Below are positions 15,013 to 22,120 of a stretch of 24,785 bases of DNA, piece after piece. Position 1 is the stretch's first letter; each line of letters opens with the position of its first letter. The position numbers and the translations under genes were made by a program. The notes below the pieces were generated by a model that saw nothing but the letters and a program-made list of their open reading frames with translations, was not told the DNA's origin and made no database searches. Origin of the DNA: Acidimicrobiia bacterium (GTDB lineage Bacteria > Actinomycetota > Acidimicrobiia > Acidimicrobiales > AC-14); contig JAFAUA010000370.1 of the NCBI GenBank assembly GCA_019243595.1, positions 1 through 24,785 of the forward strand. Direction: 5' to 3'.

Positions 15013-16068
15013 GTGGCCTTCGGCGTCTATATCCACATCCCGTTCTGTGCCACGCGCTGCGACTACTGCGCGTTCGCCACGTGGACGGACCGTGAGCATC
15101 TGTTCGAGGCCTACGCCGCGGCCTGCCGTCGGGAGATCGTGGCAGCGGAACTGCCGGCGGCGTCGAGCGTGTTCTTCGGCGGCGGCACGCCGTCGCTGCT
15201 CCCGGCCGAGCTGTTGTGCTCGATCCTCGAGGTGGTGCCTCGCCGCGGTGACGCCGAGGTCACCGTGGAATGCAACCCCGAGAGTGTCCGTTCGGAGTCG
15301 CTGCGGATGTACGGGGAGGCGGGCGTCAACCGCCTGTCGTTCGGCGCCCAGTCCACGGCGCCCCATGTGCTGGCGTCGCTTGGCCGGTCCCACCGGCGGG
15401 GTGATCTCGAGGCCGCAGTCGCCACCGCCCGTTCGGCGGGCTTCACGAACTTCAACATCGACCTGATCTTCGGCGGGGCGGGGGAGTCGGGCGACGACTG
15501 GCGTGCCAGCCTCGACGACGTCCTGGCCCTGTCGCCGCCCCACGTCAGCGCCTACGCCTTGACTGTGGAGCCAGGCACGCCGCTGGCCCTCGACCCGGCC
15601 CGTCACCCCGACGACGACGATCAGGCCGACAAGTACGCACTCGCCGACACTGTCCTGGAAGCCGCCGGGCTGCCCAACTACGAGATCTCCAACTGGGCCC
15701 GCCCGGGCCACGAGTGCCGCCACAACCTCCTCTATTGGCGCCAGGGCGACTACCGGGGCATCGGCTGCGCCGCCCACTCCCATTCGTCAGGCCGCCGCTG
15801 GTGGAATCTCCGGACGCCCGAGCGCTACATCGCCGCCATCGAGTCAGGACAGTCGCCGGTTGCCGCGTCCGAGGATCTCGACGAGAAGACCCGCGCGCTC
15901 GAGGGGCTCCAACTCGCCCTGAGAACGAGCGAAGGCGTACCCCTCGACGCCGTTCCCGATGTCCCCGAGCTGGCGGATCTCGTCGAACGCAACGCCAACC
16001 GCGCCCGCCTCACCCTTGACGGCCGTCTCCTCGCCAACGAGGTCGCGGTCCGCCTGATTGCGCGCTAG
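15013..16068 (+). CDS. hemW: Radical SAM heme chaperone HemW
   Basis: The 351-residue protein begins VAFGVYIHIPFCATRCDYCA from GTG 15013; C12, C16 and C19 form the CxxxCxxC that holds the SAM-binding 4Fe-4S cluster. GGGTPSLLPAELL, VECNPESVRSESL, NRLSFGAQS, FNIDLIFGGAGES and NYEISNWARPGHECRHNLLY follow, all standard HemW segments. These proteins were long annotated as oxygen-independent coproporphyrinogen oxidases, but HemW binds heme and inserts it into respiratory enzymes and lacks the oxidase residues. HemW genes commonly sit near lepA, hrcA and dnaJ. The stop overlaps the convergent cupin gene by three bases. Confidence 0.92.
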   Translation: MAFGVYIHIPFCATRCDYCAFATWTDREHLFEAYAAACRREIVAAELPAASSVFFGGGTPSLLPAELLCSILEVVPRRGDAEVTVECNPESVRSESLRMYGEAGVNRLSFGAQSTAPHVLASLGRSHRRGDLEAAVATARSAGFTNFNIDLIFGGAGESGDDWRASLDDVLALSPPHVSAYALTVEPGTPLALDPARHPDDDDQADKYALADTVLEAAGLPNYEISNWARPGHECRHNLLYWRQGDYRGIGCAAHSHSSGRRWWNLRTPERYIAAIESGQSPVAASEDLDEKTRALEGLQLALRTSEGVPLDAVPDVPELADLVERNANRARLTLDGRLLANEVAVRLIAR

Positions 16069-16451
16069 CCCCGCCTGCTCTTGTACTCGGCGTCAGTGAC
16101 GTGGTCGCCCCACGTCGGCGCGCTGACGGTCAGCGACAGGTGGGTCATGAAGTGCTCGTGGGCGGCACCGTGCCAGTGCTCTTCGCCGTCGGGGGTCCAC
16201 ACCGTGTCACCGGCGCTGATCTCGTGGATCGATTGGCCACGCGACTGCACGAGCCCGCGTCCTTCCGTGACGTAGAGCGTCTGGCCGCCGGCGTGGGAGT
16301 GCCATGCGGTGCGGGCGCCGGGCGGGAAGTGGACGGCAGCCACGTTGAGCTGGGACCCCTCGTGGGGCTGGGTGATGCTGTCGAGCCACACGTCGCCTGT
16401 GAACCAGTCGGCGGGACCGTGCACGGTTGGCTGCTTCGGTTGGATCTCCAT
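16065..16451 (-). CDS. Small cupin, hydroxynitrile-lyase-like (GtHNL type)
   Basis: The 128-residue single-domain cupin reads GPADWFTGDVWLD, then PGARTAWHSHAGGQTLYVTE, GDTVWTPDGEEHWHGAAHEH and MTHLSL. The likely metal ligands are H51, H53, Q57 and H92. The order His, His, Gln, His and the flanking GPADWFTG match the bacterial manganese-dependent hydroxynitrile lyase GtHNL, where the equivalents are H53, H55, Q59 and H94. Relatives are mostly of unknown physiological role, so lyase activity is not assured. ATG 16451 is the start. It is the last of seven minus-strand genes; the gap to the preceding NTF2-like gene is 11 bases. Its stop overlaps the hemW stop on the other strand. Confidence 0.85.
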   Translation of the reverse strand: MEIQPKQPTVHGPADWFTGDVWLDSITQPHEGSQLNVAAVHFPPGARTAWHSHAGGQTLYVTEGRGLVQSRGQSIHEISAGDTVWTPDGEEHWHGAAHEHFMTHLSLTVSAPTWGDHVTDAEYKSRRG

Positions 16452-16462
16452 GTCCTGCCGTC

Positions 16463-16945
16463 CTACCCCTTGGTGGGAATGGAGACGTCGCGGTTGGGGT
16501 GCTTCGGCGGCATGTTCATGGGACCGGTCGGCTTCCAGCCGCTGTTGGCGATGTCGTCGAGGACGTGGACCATGTTGAGCAGGTCCTCCTCGTAGCTGAA
16601 CTTGCCGTCGCCCGCGTAGATCAGGCGCGAGAACGCGGACTGGGTGGCCGACGTGCCGTCGGGCTTGGGGATGACCTCAGTCCACTTGACGACCACGTCG
16701 TCGCCCTCGATGGCGGTGAACTCGATCGGGAACGTCCAGTCGTCGAGGCCGGCCATCGAGTCGACCATGAACGTCCGGACGTTGTCGATGCCCTCGACGC
16801 GACCCCACGCCGGGTCGATGTAGACGATGTCGTCGGTGAAGAACTGGAGGAGATCCGTCCACGTGCCGTTGCCGGCGTCGATCTCCTCACGCACCGCGAT
16901 GTAGCGGGCGATCGTCTCTTCGATCTCTTCACGCGGGTGGCTCAT
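16463..16945 (-). CDS. SnoaL/NTF2-like protein
   Basis: Starting at ATG 16945 the protein has 160 residues: MSHPREEIEETIARYIAVRE, LLQFFTDDIVYIDPAWGRVE, NVRTFMVDSMAGL, then TFPIEFTAIEGDDVVVKW. This is the cone-shaped NTF2 fold (SnoaL, ketosteroid isomerase, limonene epoxide hydrolase), which encloses small hydrophobic molecules. The C-terminal tail after VLDDIANSGWKPTG is Pro-rich (PPKHPN). The open frame continues upstream to 17152, but that part is antisense-like Arg-rich sequence over the stress-protein gene and is left out. The reaction is unknown; a metabolic link with the adjacent cupin is possible because the two are 11 bases apart. Confidence 0.82.
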   Translation of the reverse strand: MSHPREEIEETIARYIAVREEIDAGNGTWTDLLQFFTDDIVYIDPAWGRVEGIDNVRTFMVDSMAGLDDWTFPIEFTAIEGDDVVVKWTEVIPKPDGTSATQSAFSRLIYAGDGKFSYEEDLLNMVHVLDDIANSGWKPTGPMNMPPKHPNRDVSIPTKG

Positions 16946-16962
16946 GCCCGCCTGTCTAGGGC

Positions 16963-17406
16963 TTAGGCGGCGGTCGTGTCGACCAGAAGGATGTCGCACT
17001 TTGCGCGGTGCGACACACGATTGGGGATCGAAGGAATCACCATGCGGCCGGCGCCGCGCATGCCCTTGTTGCCGATGACGAGCAAATCGGCACCCACCTC
17101 GTCGACCACATCGACCAGCACGTCGGCCGGGTCGCCTGGACGCGAGTGACACTCGACTTCGACGCCTGCCCGGGCGGCGGTCTCCGCTGCGGCGCGAGCC
17201 GTCTGCTCTGCGACCTCGCCTGGGCTCGCCTTCCAGCGCCAGGCTTCGGGGAGCGCGCGTTCTTCGTGCCCCATCTTTGGCCGGTAGGCCGTCACCACGT
17301 GGAGGGACGCGTCCTCGGCGACTGCGAGTTCGACGGCTCGACGCACGGCAGCGGTGGCGGTGGGCGAGCCGTCGGTGCCCACGACGATGCGCTTGTTGGC
17401 CGGCAT
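16963..17406 (-). CDS. Universal stress protein (UspA family)
   Basis: From ATG 17406 the 147-residue protein reads ANKRIVVGTDGSPTATAAVR at the N-terminus and LLVIGNKGMRGAGRMVIPSI, PNRVSHRAKCDILLVDT at the end. The usual ATP-binding pattern is G-2x-G-9x-G(S/T); here GMRG is present but the later Gly is Pro (PSIPN), so ATP binding may be altered. A longer version from TTG 17448 has no ribosome-binding site and is unlikely. GGAGG is only one base before the ATG, an unusually short spacing. Usp proteins help survive starvation and oxidative stress; the target is unknown. It lies between the patatin and NTF2-like genes in one directon. Confidence 0.87.
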   Translation of the reverse strand: MPANKRIVVGTDGSPTATAAVRRAVELAVAEDASLHVVTAYRPKMGHEERALPEAWRWKASPGEVAEQTARAAAETAARAGVEVECHSRPGDPADVLVDVVDEVGADLLVIGNKGMRGAGRMVIPSIPNRVSHRAKCDILLVDTTAA

Positions 17407-17416
17407 GCCTCCGAAG

Positions 17417-18412
17417 CTACGGGTGGTCGATGACTGCCGTGTTTCCAACGGGCGACGACATGGTGACGAGCGTCTTGTGCAACTGAGAGCCGACGTGGTC
17501 GTAGGCGCGCCTGGCGATCTCGTTGCGCCGACTGAGGTCGAAGGCGTTGTAGTGCATGACTTCGAGCTCGGAAGGTCCGGGCTCGAACACGGTGACGGGG
17601 AGGCCGGCGTCTCGAACGCGACGCAGCTCCTTCTCCGTCGTCCAGTGGTTGACGTACCGGCCTGGCACGTCGATGCCCACCCTTCCGGGCGCCGATCCGA
17701 TGCCCATCGGCGCCGACACGATCACCGAGTCGATCTGGTCGATGGCGTCAGCGATCACGTCGGCGTTGGCAGGGGAGTGGAGGCCGCCGTCGACCAGTCG
17801 TCGACCGTCGACCACGACCGGTTGGAAGACGGCGGGGACGCCGATCGACGCGGCGACGGCGGTGCCCACGTCGATGGCCGGACCGCCCGGTTGGCCGAGG
17901 ATGACGCGCTCGCCCGTGTCGAGGCAGACGGCGCACACCCAGAACGGTCGATCGGGCCACGACCGCCCGAGCATCTCGTCGATCTCGTCGGCGACCGGTG
18001 CCGACGACACCGCTCCGCTCGGCGTCAACGCAGCCAGCAGCAGTCCCGCTCGGGTTCGCGACGGTCGCCGCAAGAAGTGGGCGAGCAGGCGGGGCGACGA
18101 CGGACGACCAATGCCGGTGCCACTGCGCTGCAGGTCGCACGTCATCAACGCCCAACCGCCGCCGTTTCCCGCACGAGCCGCCCCGTCCTCGGACATCGGT
18201 TGGCCGGTCGCTCGTGCGTACAGGTCCTCGGGCGACACGCCGGCGCGCAGCAAGGCACCGGTGACGGCGCCGATCGACGTGCCGACAATCACCGAAGCCT
18301 CCCGCGCGTCCCAGCCGCCTTCCTGCAGGGCGGCGAGCACGCCGGTGTGGAAGGCGTGGCCCACCGGCCCGCCGGCGCCGAGAACCAGACCGACGCGCCG
18401 ACCGTCAACCAT
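17417..18412 (-). CDS. Patatin-like phospholipase / acyl hydrolase
   Basis: From ATG 18412 the 331-residue protein begins MVDGRRVGLVLGAGGPVGHA, which contains the Gly-rich oxyanion loop. The nucleophile elbow VGTSIGAVTGA places Ser46 in GxSxG, and the catalytic Asp is D208 in VDGGLHSP. Ser-Asp dyads of this kind hydrolyse acyl chains from lipids. There is no signal peptide or membrane segment, so it probably acts in the cytoplasm. The start overlaps the end of the corrinoid-binding gene by eight bases (ATGGTTGA), which suggests coupled translation. The upstream part of the open frame is antisense-like and excluded. The lipid substrate is unknown. Confidence 0.9.
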   Translation of the reverse strand: MVDGRRVGLVLGAGGPVGHAFHTGVLAALQEGGWDAREASVIVGTSIGAVTGALLRAGVSPEDLYARATGQPMSEDGAARAGNGGGWALMTCDLQRSGTGIGRPSSPRLLAHFLRRPSRTRAGLLLAALTPSGAVSSAPVADEIDEMLGRSWPDRPFWVCAVCLDTGERVILGQPGGPAIDVGTAVAASIGVPAVFQPVVVDGRRLVDGGLHSPANADVIADAIDQIDSVIVSAPMGIGSAPGRVGIDVPGRYVNHWTTEKELRRVRDAGLPVTVFEPGPSELEVMHYNAFDLSRRNEIARRAYDHVGSQLHKTLVTMSSPVGNTAVIDHP

Positions 18413-19325
18413 CAGTTGGCACGCGCGCCACCCGACCGAGAGGCGGCTCGGGGACAGCACCCGGATGAAGTACGGACGCCAGCAGCTCGAGGCCGTCGAT
18501 GATCCGCGGGCCGGGTCGGGAGAAGTACGACGTGGCGTCGACCACGTAGACCTCGTCGTTCTGCCAGGCCGGTGTCGATCGCAGCTCCGGGACACCACCC
18601 AGTCCGGCCGCCTCGTCGCGGCCCTCGGCCAGGTCGTAGCCGCACGGCATGAACACGACGACGTCGGGCGCAGCGGTCTCGACCTCGCTCCACCGCAGCG
18701 GCCGCGAGTGCTCTCCGACAGCGCACAGCACGGGTTCGCCACCGGCCCGCACCACCAGGTCCGGGACCCAGTGGCCGCCGCTGAATGGAGGCTCGAGCCA
18801 TTCCAGCGGGAACGTCCGCACGAGCGGAAGGCCCCGGACGGCCTCGTCCACCACCGCGATGCGCTCGCGCATCTGGTCCACCAGCCGACGGGCCTCGTCG
18901 CTTCGCGCCGTGTGCTCACCGACTCGCAGGATGTCGGCGAGGACGTCCTCGACCGTGTGGGGATCGAGCGACAGGACGTCGGCGTGGCAGCCGAGGACGT
19001 CGAGAGCGTCCTCGACGTCGCCCGTCGGCACTGCGCAGACGCGACACAGGTCCTGCGTGAGGATCAGGTCGGGCTGGATCTTGTTGATGAGCTCGGCATC
19101 GAGGGCGTACAGCGGCTCGCCGTCGCCGACGGCCTCGCGTACCGCGCTGTCGATGTCGGCGGCCGACGCAGTCGTACCGACGTCGAGCCGGCTGCGAGAA
19201 ACGACCGGCTTGCCGATCGCGGCGTCGGGATAGTCACACCCGTCGGTGACGGCCTCGACCTCGTCGCCGAGCCCCAGGGCGAAGGCGATCTCTGTTGCTG
19301 AAGGAAGGAGGGAAACGATCCTCAA
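18405..19325 (-). CDS. BtuF-like cobalamin/corrinoid-binding protein without signal peptide
   Basis: The 306-residue protein has the Fe/B12 periplasmic-binding fold: MRIVSLLPSATEIAFALGLG, EAVTDGCDYPDAAIGKPVVS, QPDLILTQDLCRVCAVPTGD, then EWLEPPFSGGHWVPDLV and APDVVVFMPCGYDLA. Many actinobacteria have this cytosolic-looking version annotated as cobalamin-binding protein. The start is TTG at 19325; there is no signal peptide or lipobox and no ABC permease nearby, so transport is doubtful. LCRVCAV and MPCGYD supply conserved cysteines. It lies 12 bases after the cyclophilin gene and overlaps patatin by eight bases. The ligand is inferred from family similarity only. Confidence 0.83.
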   Translation of the reverse strand: MRIVSLLPSATEIAFALGLGDEVEAVTDGCDYPDAAIGKPVVSRSRLDVGTTASAADIDSAVREAVGDGEPLYALDAELINKIQPDLILTQDLCRVCAVPTGDVEDALDVLGCHADVLSLDPHTVEDVLADILRVGEHTARSDEARRLVDQMRERIAVVDEAVRGLPLVRTFPLEWLEPPFSGGHWVPDLVVRAGGEPVLCAVGEHSRPLRWSEVETAAPDVVVFMPCGYDLAEGRDEAAGLGGVPELRSTPAWQNDEVYVVDATSYFSRPGPRIIDGLELLASVLHPGAVPEPPLGRVARVPTDG

Positions 19326-19337
19326 TCCGTCAACAGT

Positions 19338-19814
19338 TCAATCAGGGTCGCGCTCGGTGACGCTGACCGACTTCATCTTGTCGCCGACCTGGATCGACTG
19401 GGCGACGTCGATGCCGTCGATGACGTAGCCGAACAAGTTGTAGAGCGGCTGCAGCTTGCGAGTGCAGTCGTCGATGCAGATGAAGAACTGTGAGCCGTTG
19501 GTGTCGGGTCCCGCGTTGGCCATCGCCACCGCGCCGAGGGTGTACTCGCCCTTCACCGGTTCGTCGGCGAAGCGATAGCCGGGACCGCCGCGGCCGGTGC
19601 CCTCGGGATCGCCGCCCTGGATAACGAACTCCGGAACGACCCGGTGGAACGTCAACCCGTCGTAGAAGCCGGCGCGCGCCTGGGATACGAAGTTGTTGAC
19701 GGTGTTGGGAGCGAGGCCCGGGTCGAGCTCCATGACGATCGGGCCACGGTCGGTCTCGATCGTCACCTGGAAGATCTTGCTGGTGTCGATCTGCATCTCG
19801 GGAGGTTGTGCCAT
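19338..19814 (-). CDS. Cyclophilin-type peptidyl-prolyl cis-trans isomerase
   Basis: From ATG 19814 the 158-residue protein reads FQVTIETDRGPIVMELDP, APNTVNNFVSQARAGFYDGL, TFHRVVPEFVIQGGDPEGTG, PGYRFADEP, ANAGPDTNGSQFFIC and LYNLFGYVIDGIDV. The FHRVV...QGGDP and GSQFFI segments carry the cyclophilin active site (Arg and Gln of RVVPEFVIQGGD, Phe of QFFI). It catalyses isomerisation of Xaa-Pro bonds. No signal peptide is seen. An in-frame ATG at 19823 overlaps the previous stop as ATGA; I prefer 19814 because GGCAGG has proper spacing to it, but three extra residues are possible. Confidence 0.93.
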   Translation of the reverse strand: MAQPPEMQIDTSKIFQVTIETDRGPIVMELDPGLAPNTVNNFVSQARAGFYDGLTFHRVVPEFVIQGGDPEGTGRGGPGYRFADEPVKGEYTLGAVAMANAGPDTNGSQFFICIDDCTRKLQPLYNLFGYVIDGIDVAQSIQVGDKMKSVSVTERDPD

Positions 19815-19819
19815 TGGCG

Positions 19820-20392
19820 TCATCCTGCCACGGGCGGCGATGGAACAAGCACGGGCGGCCCCGTTTGGCGATCGATGGCCAGGTCGTCGCAGCGGCCGCC
19901 GTCGCGTGGCGCGGCGTGCACTCCGACCGCGCCTTCGACCCGCGTCAGCATGACGGCGGACACGCTGTTGCCCTGCGTCGCCCATCCGTCGAACCGGAAC
20001 ACCTCGCCGGTCGCCGGTCGCAGCAGGGCGGCCGTGACCGCCCCGCACGTCCAGCGGCCGAGCGTCAACCGGTCACCGGGCAAGCCGACGCGCAGCTGCA
20101 GCGAGCCGGCGGTGAGAACGCCGTCGGTATAGGAGACGTCTTCCTCGCAGCCGTCGCCGTTGATGTCGGCGTGGAGCGCCGAGGCGACCGCGGGGCAGGG
20201 GGGTGACCCCACGGTCGCATCCGGCGTCTGGGCAGTCGTCGTGCCCGCACCGTTGAGGGCACGACTGCCGAGGAACACACAGGCGACGGCCAGGGCAGCA
20301 GCGGCAACGAGCCGTCGCGGCGGGCGCGGCCGCTCAGCCCCTGCATCCCAGGCCCGGCGGCGCCACGACTGGAGCGCCGCCGAATCCGACAT
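19820..20392 (-). CDS. Membrane-anchored protein of unknown function with DxNGDG motif
   Basis: This 190-residue protein starts with ATG 20392. Residues 1-27 are basic and Arg/Pro-rich (RRRAWDAGAERPRPPRR), followed by one hydrophobic segment (LVAAAALAVACVFLG, about 28-42) and a Thr-rich linker, so it is probably a single-pass protein facing outward. The outer part has CPAVASALHADINGDGCEED; D-x-N-G-D-G (76-81) is the calcium-loop form seen in VCBS, FG-GAP and dockerin repeats, here in one copy. LRVGLPGDRLTLGRWTCGAV and FRFDGWATQGNSV suggest beta strands. Several cysteines may pair. I do not recognise the family. It is first of the seven-gene minus-strand directon, so its promoter drives the set. 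Confidence 0.72.
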   Translation of the reverse strand: MSDSAALQSWRRRAWDAGAERPRPPRRLVAAAALAVACVFLGSRALNGAGTTTAQTPDATVGSPPCPAVASALHADINGDGCEEDVSYTDGVLTAGSLQLRVGLPGDRLTLGRWTCGAVTAALLRPATGEVFRFDGWATQGNSVSAVMLTRVEGAVGVHAAPRDGGRCDDLAIDRQTGPPVLVPSPPVAG

Positions 20393-20501
20393 AGACGTAG
20401 ATTAACGTAGGTAAGCGGAGGAACGAAAGAGGCAATCAGCGGGCCTCATATCGTTTCATGGCATCCCAATCCCTGCGAAGGCGCGTGCTTATGATTTCGA
20501 C
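20393..20501. promoter_or_regulatory. Divergent promoter region, both genes apparently leaderless
   Basis: Plus strand: TATGAT (20490-20495) is a near-consensus -10 ending six bases before ATG 20502. Minus strand: TAATCT (plus coordinates 20399-20404) ends six bases before ATG 20392. Transcription normally starts six to eight bases after the -10, so both mRNAs would start at or next to the ATG, and neither gene has a Shine-Dalgarno. CTACGT occurs twice (minus strand) around the -10. No clear -35 is seen for either. Confidence 0.5.
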
Positions 20502-20753
20502 ATGTCCTCCGTCGAGATCCAATGGATGAGCACCGGAGAGGCGGCACGCAGGTTGGGGGTCACGGTGCGGACCTTGTACCGGCTGATCGACGAGGGCGAG
20601 CTCCCCGCCTACAAGTTCGGGCGGGTCATCAGGCTCCAGGAGAACGAAGTCGACGCCTTCATCTCCCAGTCCCGCATCGAGCCGGGCAAGCTGCAGCATC
20701 TCTATCCCGACGCTCGCCGCGAGCTGTCCGAGATCGAGCACAGCCTGCGCTGA
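20502..20753 (+). CDS. Small excisionase-type helix-turn-helix protein
   Basis: This 83-residue protein reads MSTGEAARRLGVTVRTLYRL, IDEGELPAYKFGRVIRLQEN, EVDAFISQSRIEPGKLQHLY. This is the MerR-like winged helix of the excisionase family (HTH_17). The tail RIEPGKLQHLYP is shared with short actinobacterial proteins of this kind that sit among conserved genes rather than phages, so I do not take it as sign of a mobile element. ATG 20502 appears to be the first base of its mRNA. It is followed after 21 bases by the HIT gene and probably begins the HIT-phoH-ybeY-era transcript. DNA target unknown. Confidence 0.84.
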   Translation: MSSVEIQWMSTGEAARRLGVTVRTLYRLIDEGELPAYKFGRVIRLQENEVDAFISQSRIEPGKLQHLYPDARRELSEIEHSLR

Positions 20754-20774
20754 CAAGTCGTAGCGTCGCCCCTC

Positions 20775-21125
20775 GTGGCCGACACTGACTGTCTGTTTTG
20801 CAAGCTCGTCGCCGGCGACGTCCCTTCCGAGGAGGTCGTGTCGACGTCGGGGACCTACGCCTTCCGCGACATCAATCCCGGGGCGCCGACCCACGTGCTT
20901 GTGGTGCCCCGCCGTCACATCGAATCGGCGGCAACGTTGACCCCAGGCGATGCCGAGACGCTGGCCGAGATGATCGGCACCGCCCAGGAGGTGGCACGCA
21001 CGGAGGGCATTGCCGAAAGCGGCTACAGGCTGGTGTTCAACGTCGGCGACGATGCCCTGAACTCGGTTCCCCACCTGCACCTGCACGTCCTCGGCGGCAA
21101 GCAGCTCGGGTGGCCTCCCGGCTGA
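20775..21125 (+). CDS. HIT-family nucleotide-binding hydrolase
   Basis: The 116-residue protein has the HIT layout: DCLFCKLVAGDVPSEEVVS, AFRDINPGAPTHVLVVPRRH, YRLVFNVGDDALNSVPHLHL and the triad HLHLHVLGG. HIT enzymes of the HINT type cleave adenosine phosphoramidates with the middle His of HxHxH as nucleophile; the early CLFC pair is typical of zinc-bearing bacterial members. The start is GTG 20775. The order HIT, phoH, ybeY, CNNM, era is widely conserved. The physiological substrate is unknown. Confidence 0.92.
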   Translation: MADTDCLFCKLVAGDVPSEEVVSTSGTYAFRDINPGAPTHVLVVPRRHIESAATLTPGDAETLAEMIGTAQEVARTEGIAESGYRLVFNVGDDALNSVPHLHLHVLGGKQLGWPPG

Positions 21126-21175
21126 CCACCCCTCTCGTTCGCGCATCCCCGCCGGGTACGCTGAAGCGGAACCCC

Positions 21176-22120
21176 GTGTCCCAAACCCAGGTCAAGATCC
21201 AGCCCGAGAACCACTTGATGGTTGGCCTCCTCGGGCAGCGCGATGAGCTCCTGCGGCTCATCGAGGCGTCGTTCGACGCCAAGCCCTTCGTTCGCGGAAA
21301 CGAGATCACCATCGAGGGCCCCGACGCAGCGCGCGTGGGCACGCTCATCAACGAGCTCGTGCTGCTCCTCGAACAGGGACACGTGCTCGACAGCGTCAAC
21401 GTGGGACGCACGATCGACATGGTCAAAGCTGACGAGCGGCCCTCCGAGGTCCTCACTGCCGAGGTCCTCCGGTCGGCGCGCGGCCGCGGTGTGCGTCCCA
21501 AGACGAGCGGGCAGAAGCGCTACGCCGACGCCATCAACAACAACGTCATCACCTTCGTCATCGGCCCGGCCGGCACCGGCAAGTCCTACCTGGCCGTCGC
21601 CCTCGGGGTGCAGGCGCTGCAGGACAAGAAGGTCAGCCGCATCATCCTCACTCGTCCTGCCGTCGAAGCGGGCGAGCGCCTGGGGTTCCTGCCCGGCGAT
21701 CTCATGGCCAAGGTTGATCCGTATCTGCGGCCGCTCTACGACGCCCTGTACGACATGCTCGAGCCCGAGGGTGCCCAGCGTCTCCTCGAGCGCGGCACTG
21801 TCGAGGTGGCGCCCCTGGCTTTCATGCGTGGAAGAAGCCTGAACGACAGCTTCATCATCCTCGACGAGGCGCAGAACACCACGCCCGAGCAGATGAAGAT
21901 GTTTCTTACCCGCATGGGCTTCGGGTCGAAGGCGGTGATCACCGGCGACGTGACGCAGATCGACGTGCCCGGCGGTCGCAGCGGACTGTTGGGACTCGAG
22001 AAGGTCCTCCAAGGAATCGAGGGCCTCGAGTTCGTGCATCTGCATGCCCGCGACGTCGTGCGCCACAAGATCGTGCAGGACATCGTCAACGCCTACGAGC
22101 AGGCCGGTGGCGGTTCGTGA
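21176..22120 (+). CDS. phoH: PhoH-family ATPase (YbeZ type)
   Basis: From GTG 21176 (GCGGA five bases upstream) the protein has 314 residues. An N-terminal small domain (ENHLMVGLLGQRDELLRLIE) precedes the ATPase with Walker A GPAGTGKS (130-137), ILTRPAVEAGERLGFLPGD, MRGRSLNDSFIILDEAQN (Walker B, DEAQN at 230-234) and ITGDVTQIDVP. PhoH/YbeZ has predicted RNA helicase-like ATPase activity and works next to YbeY in ribosome maturation and RNA quality control. The open frame continues upstream through the HIT gene but that part is antisense-like in composition. Its stop overlaps the ybeY start. Confidence 0.94.
   Translation: MSQTQVKIQPENHLMVGLLGQRDELLRLIEASFDAKPFVRGNEITIEGPDAARVGTLINELVLLLEQGHVLDSVNVGRTIDMVKADERPSEVLTAEVLRSARGRGVRPKTSGQKRYADAINNNVITFVIGPAGTGKSYLAVALGVQALQDKKVSRIILTRPAVEAGERLGFLPGDLMAKVDPYLRPLYDALYDMLEPEGAQRLLERGTVEVAPLAFMRGRSLNDSFIILDEAQNTTPEQMKMFLTRMGFGSKAVITGDVTQIDVPGGRSGLLGLEKVLQGIEGLEFVHLHARDVVRHKIVQDIVNAYEQAGGGS

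Noticed and set aside
15013..16068. Oxygen-independent coproporphyrinogen oxidase
   Set aside because: The sequence follows HemW; that older label is known to be wrong for this group.
20502..20753. Excisionase-like gene as sign of a prophage or integrative element
   Set aside because: There is no integrase, attachment site or phage gene near; the protein matches a chromosomal actinobacterial type with a conserved tail.
20798..21175. N-terminal extension of phoH through the HIT gene
   Set aside because: The composition is Arg/Pro-rich shadow sequence and the family start fits GTG 21176.
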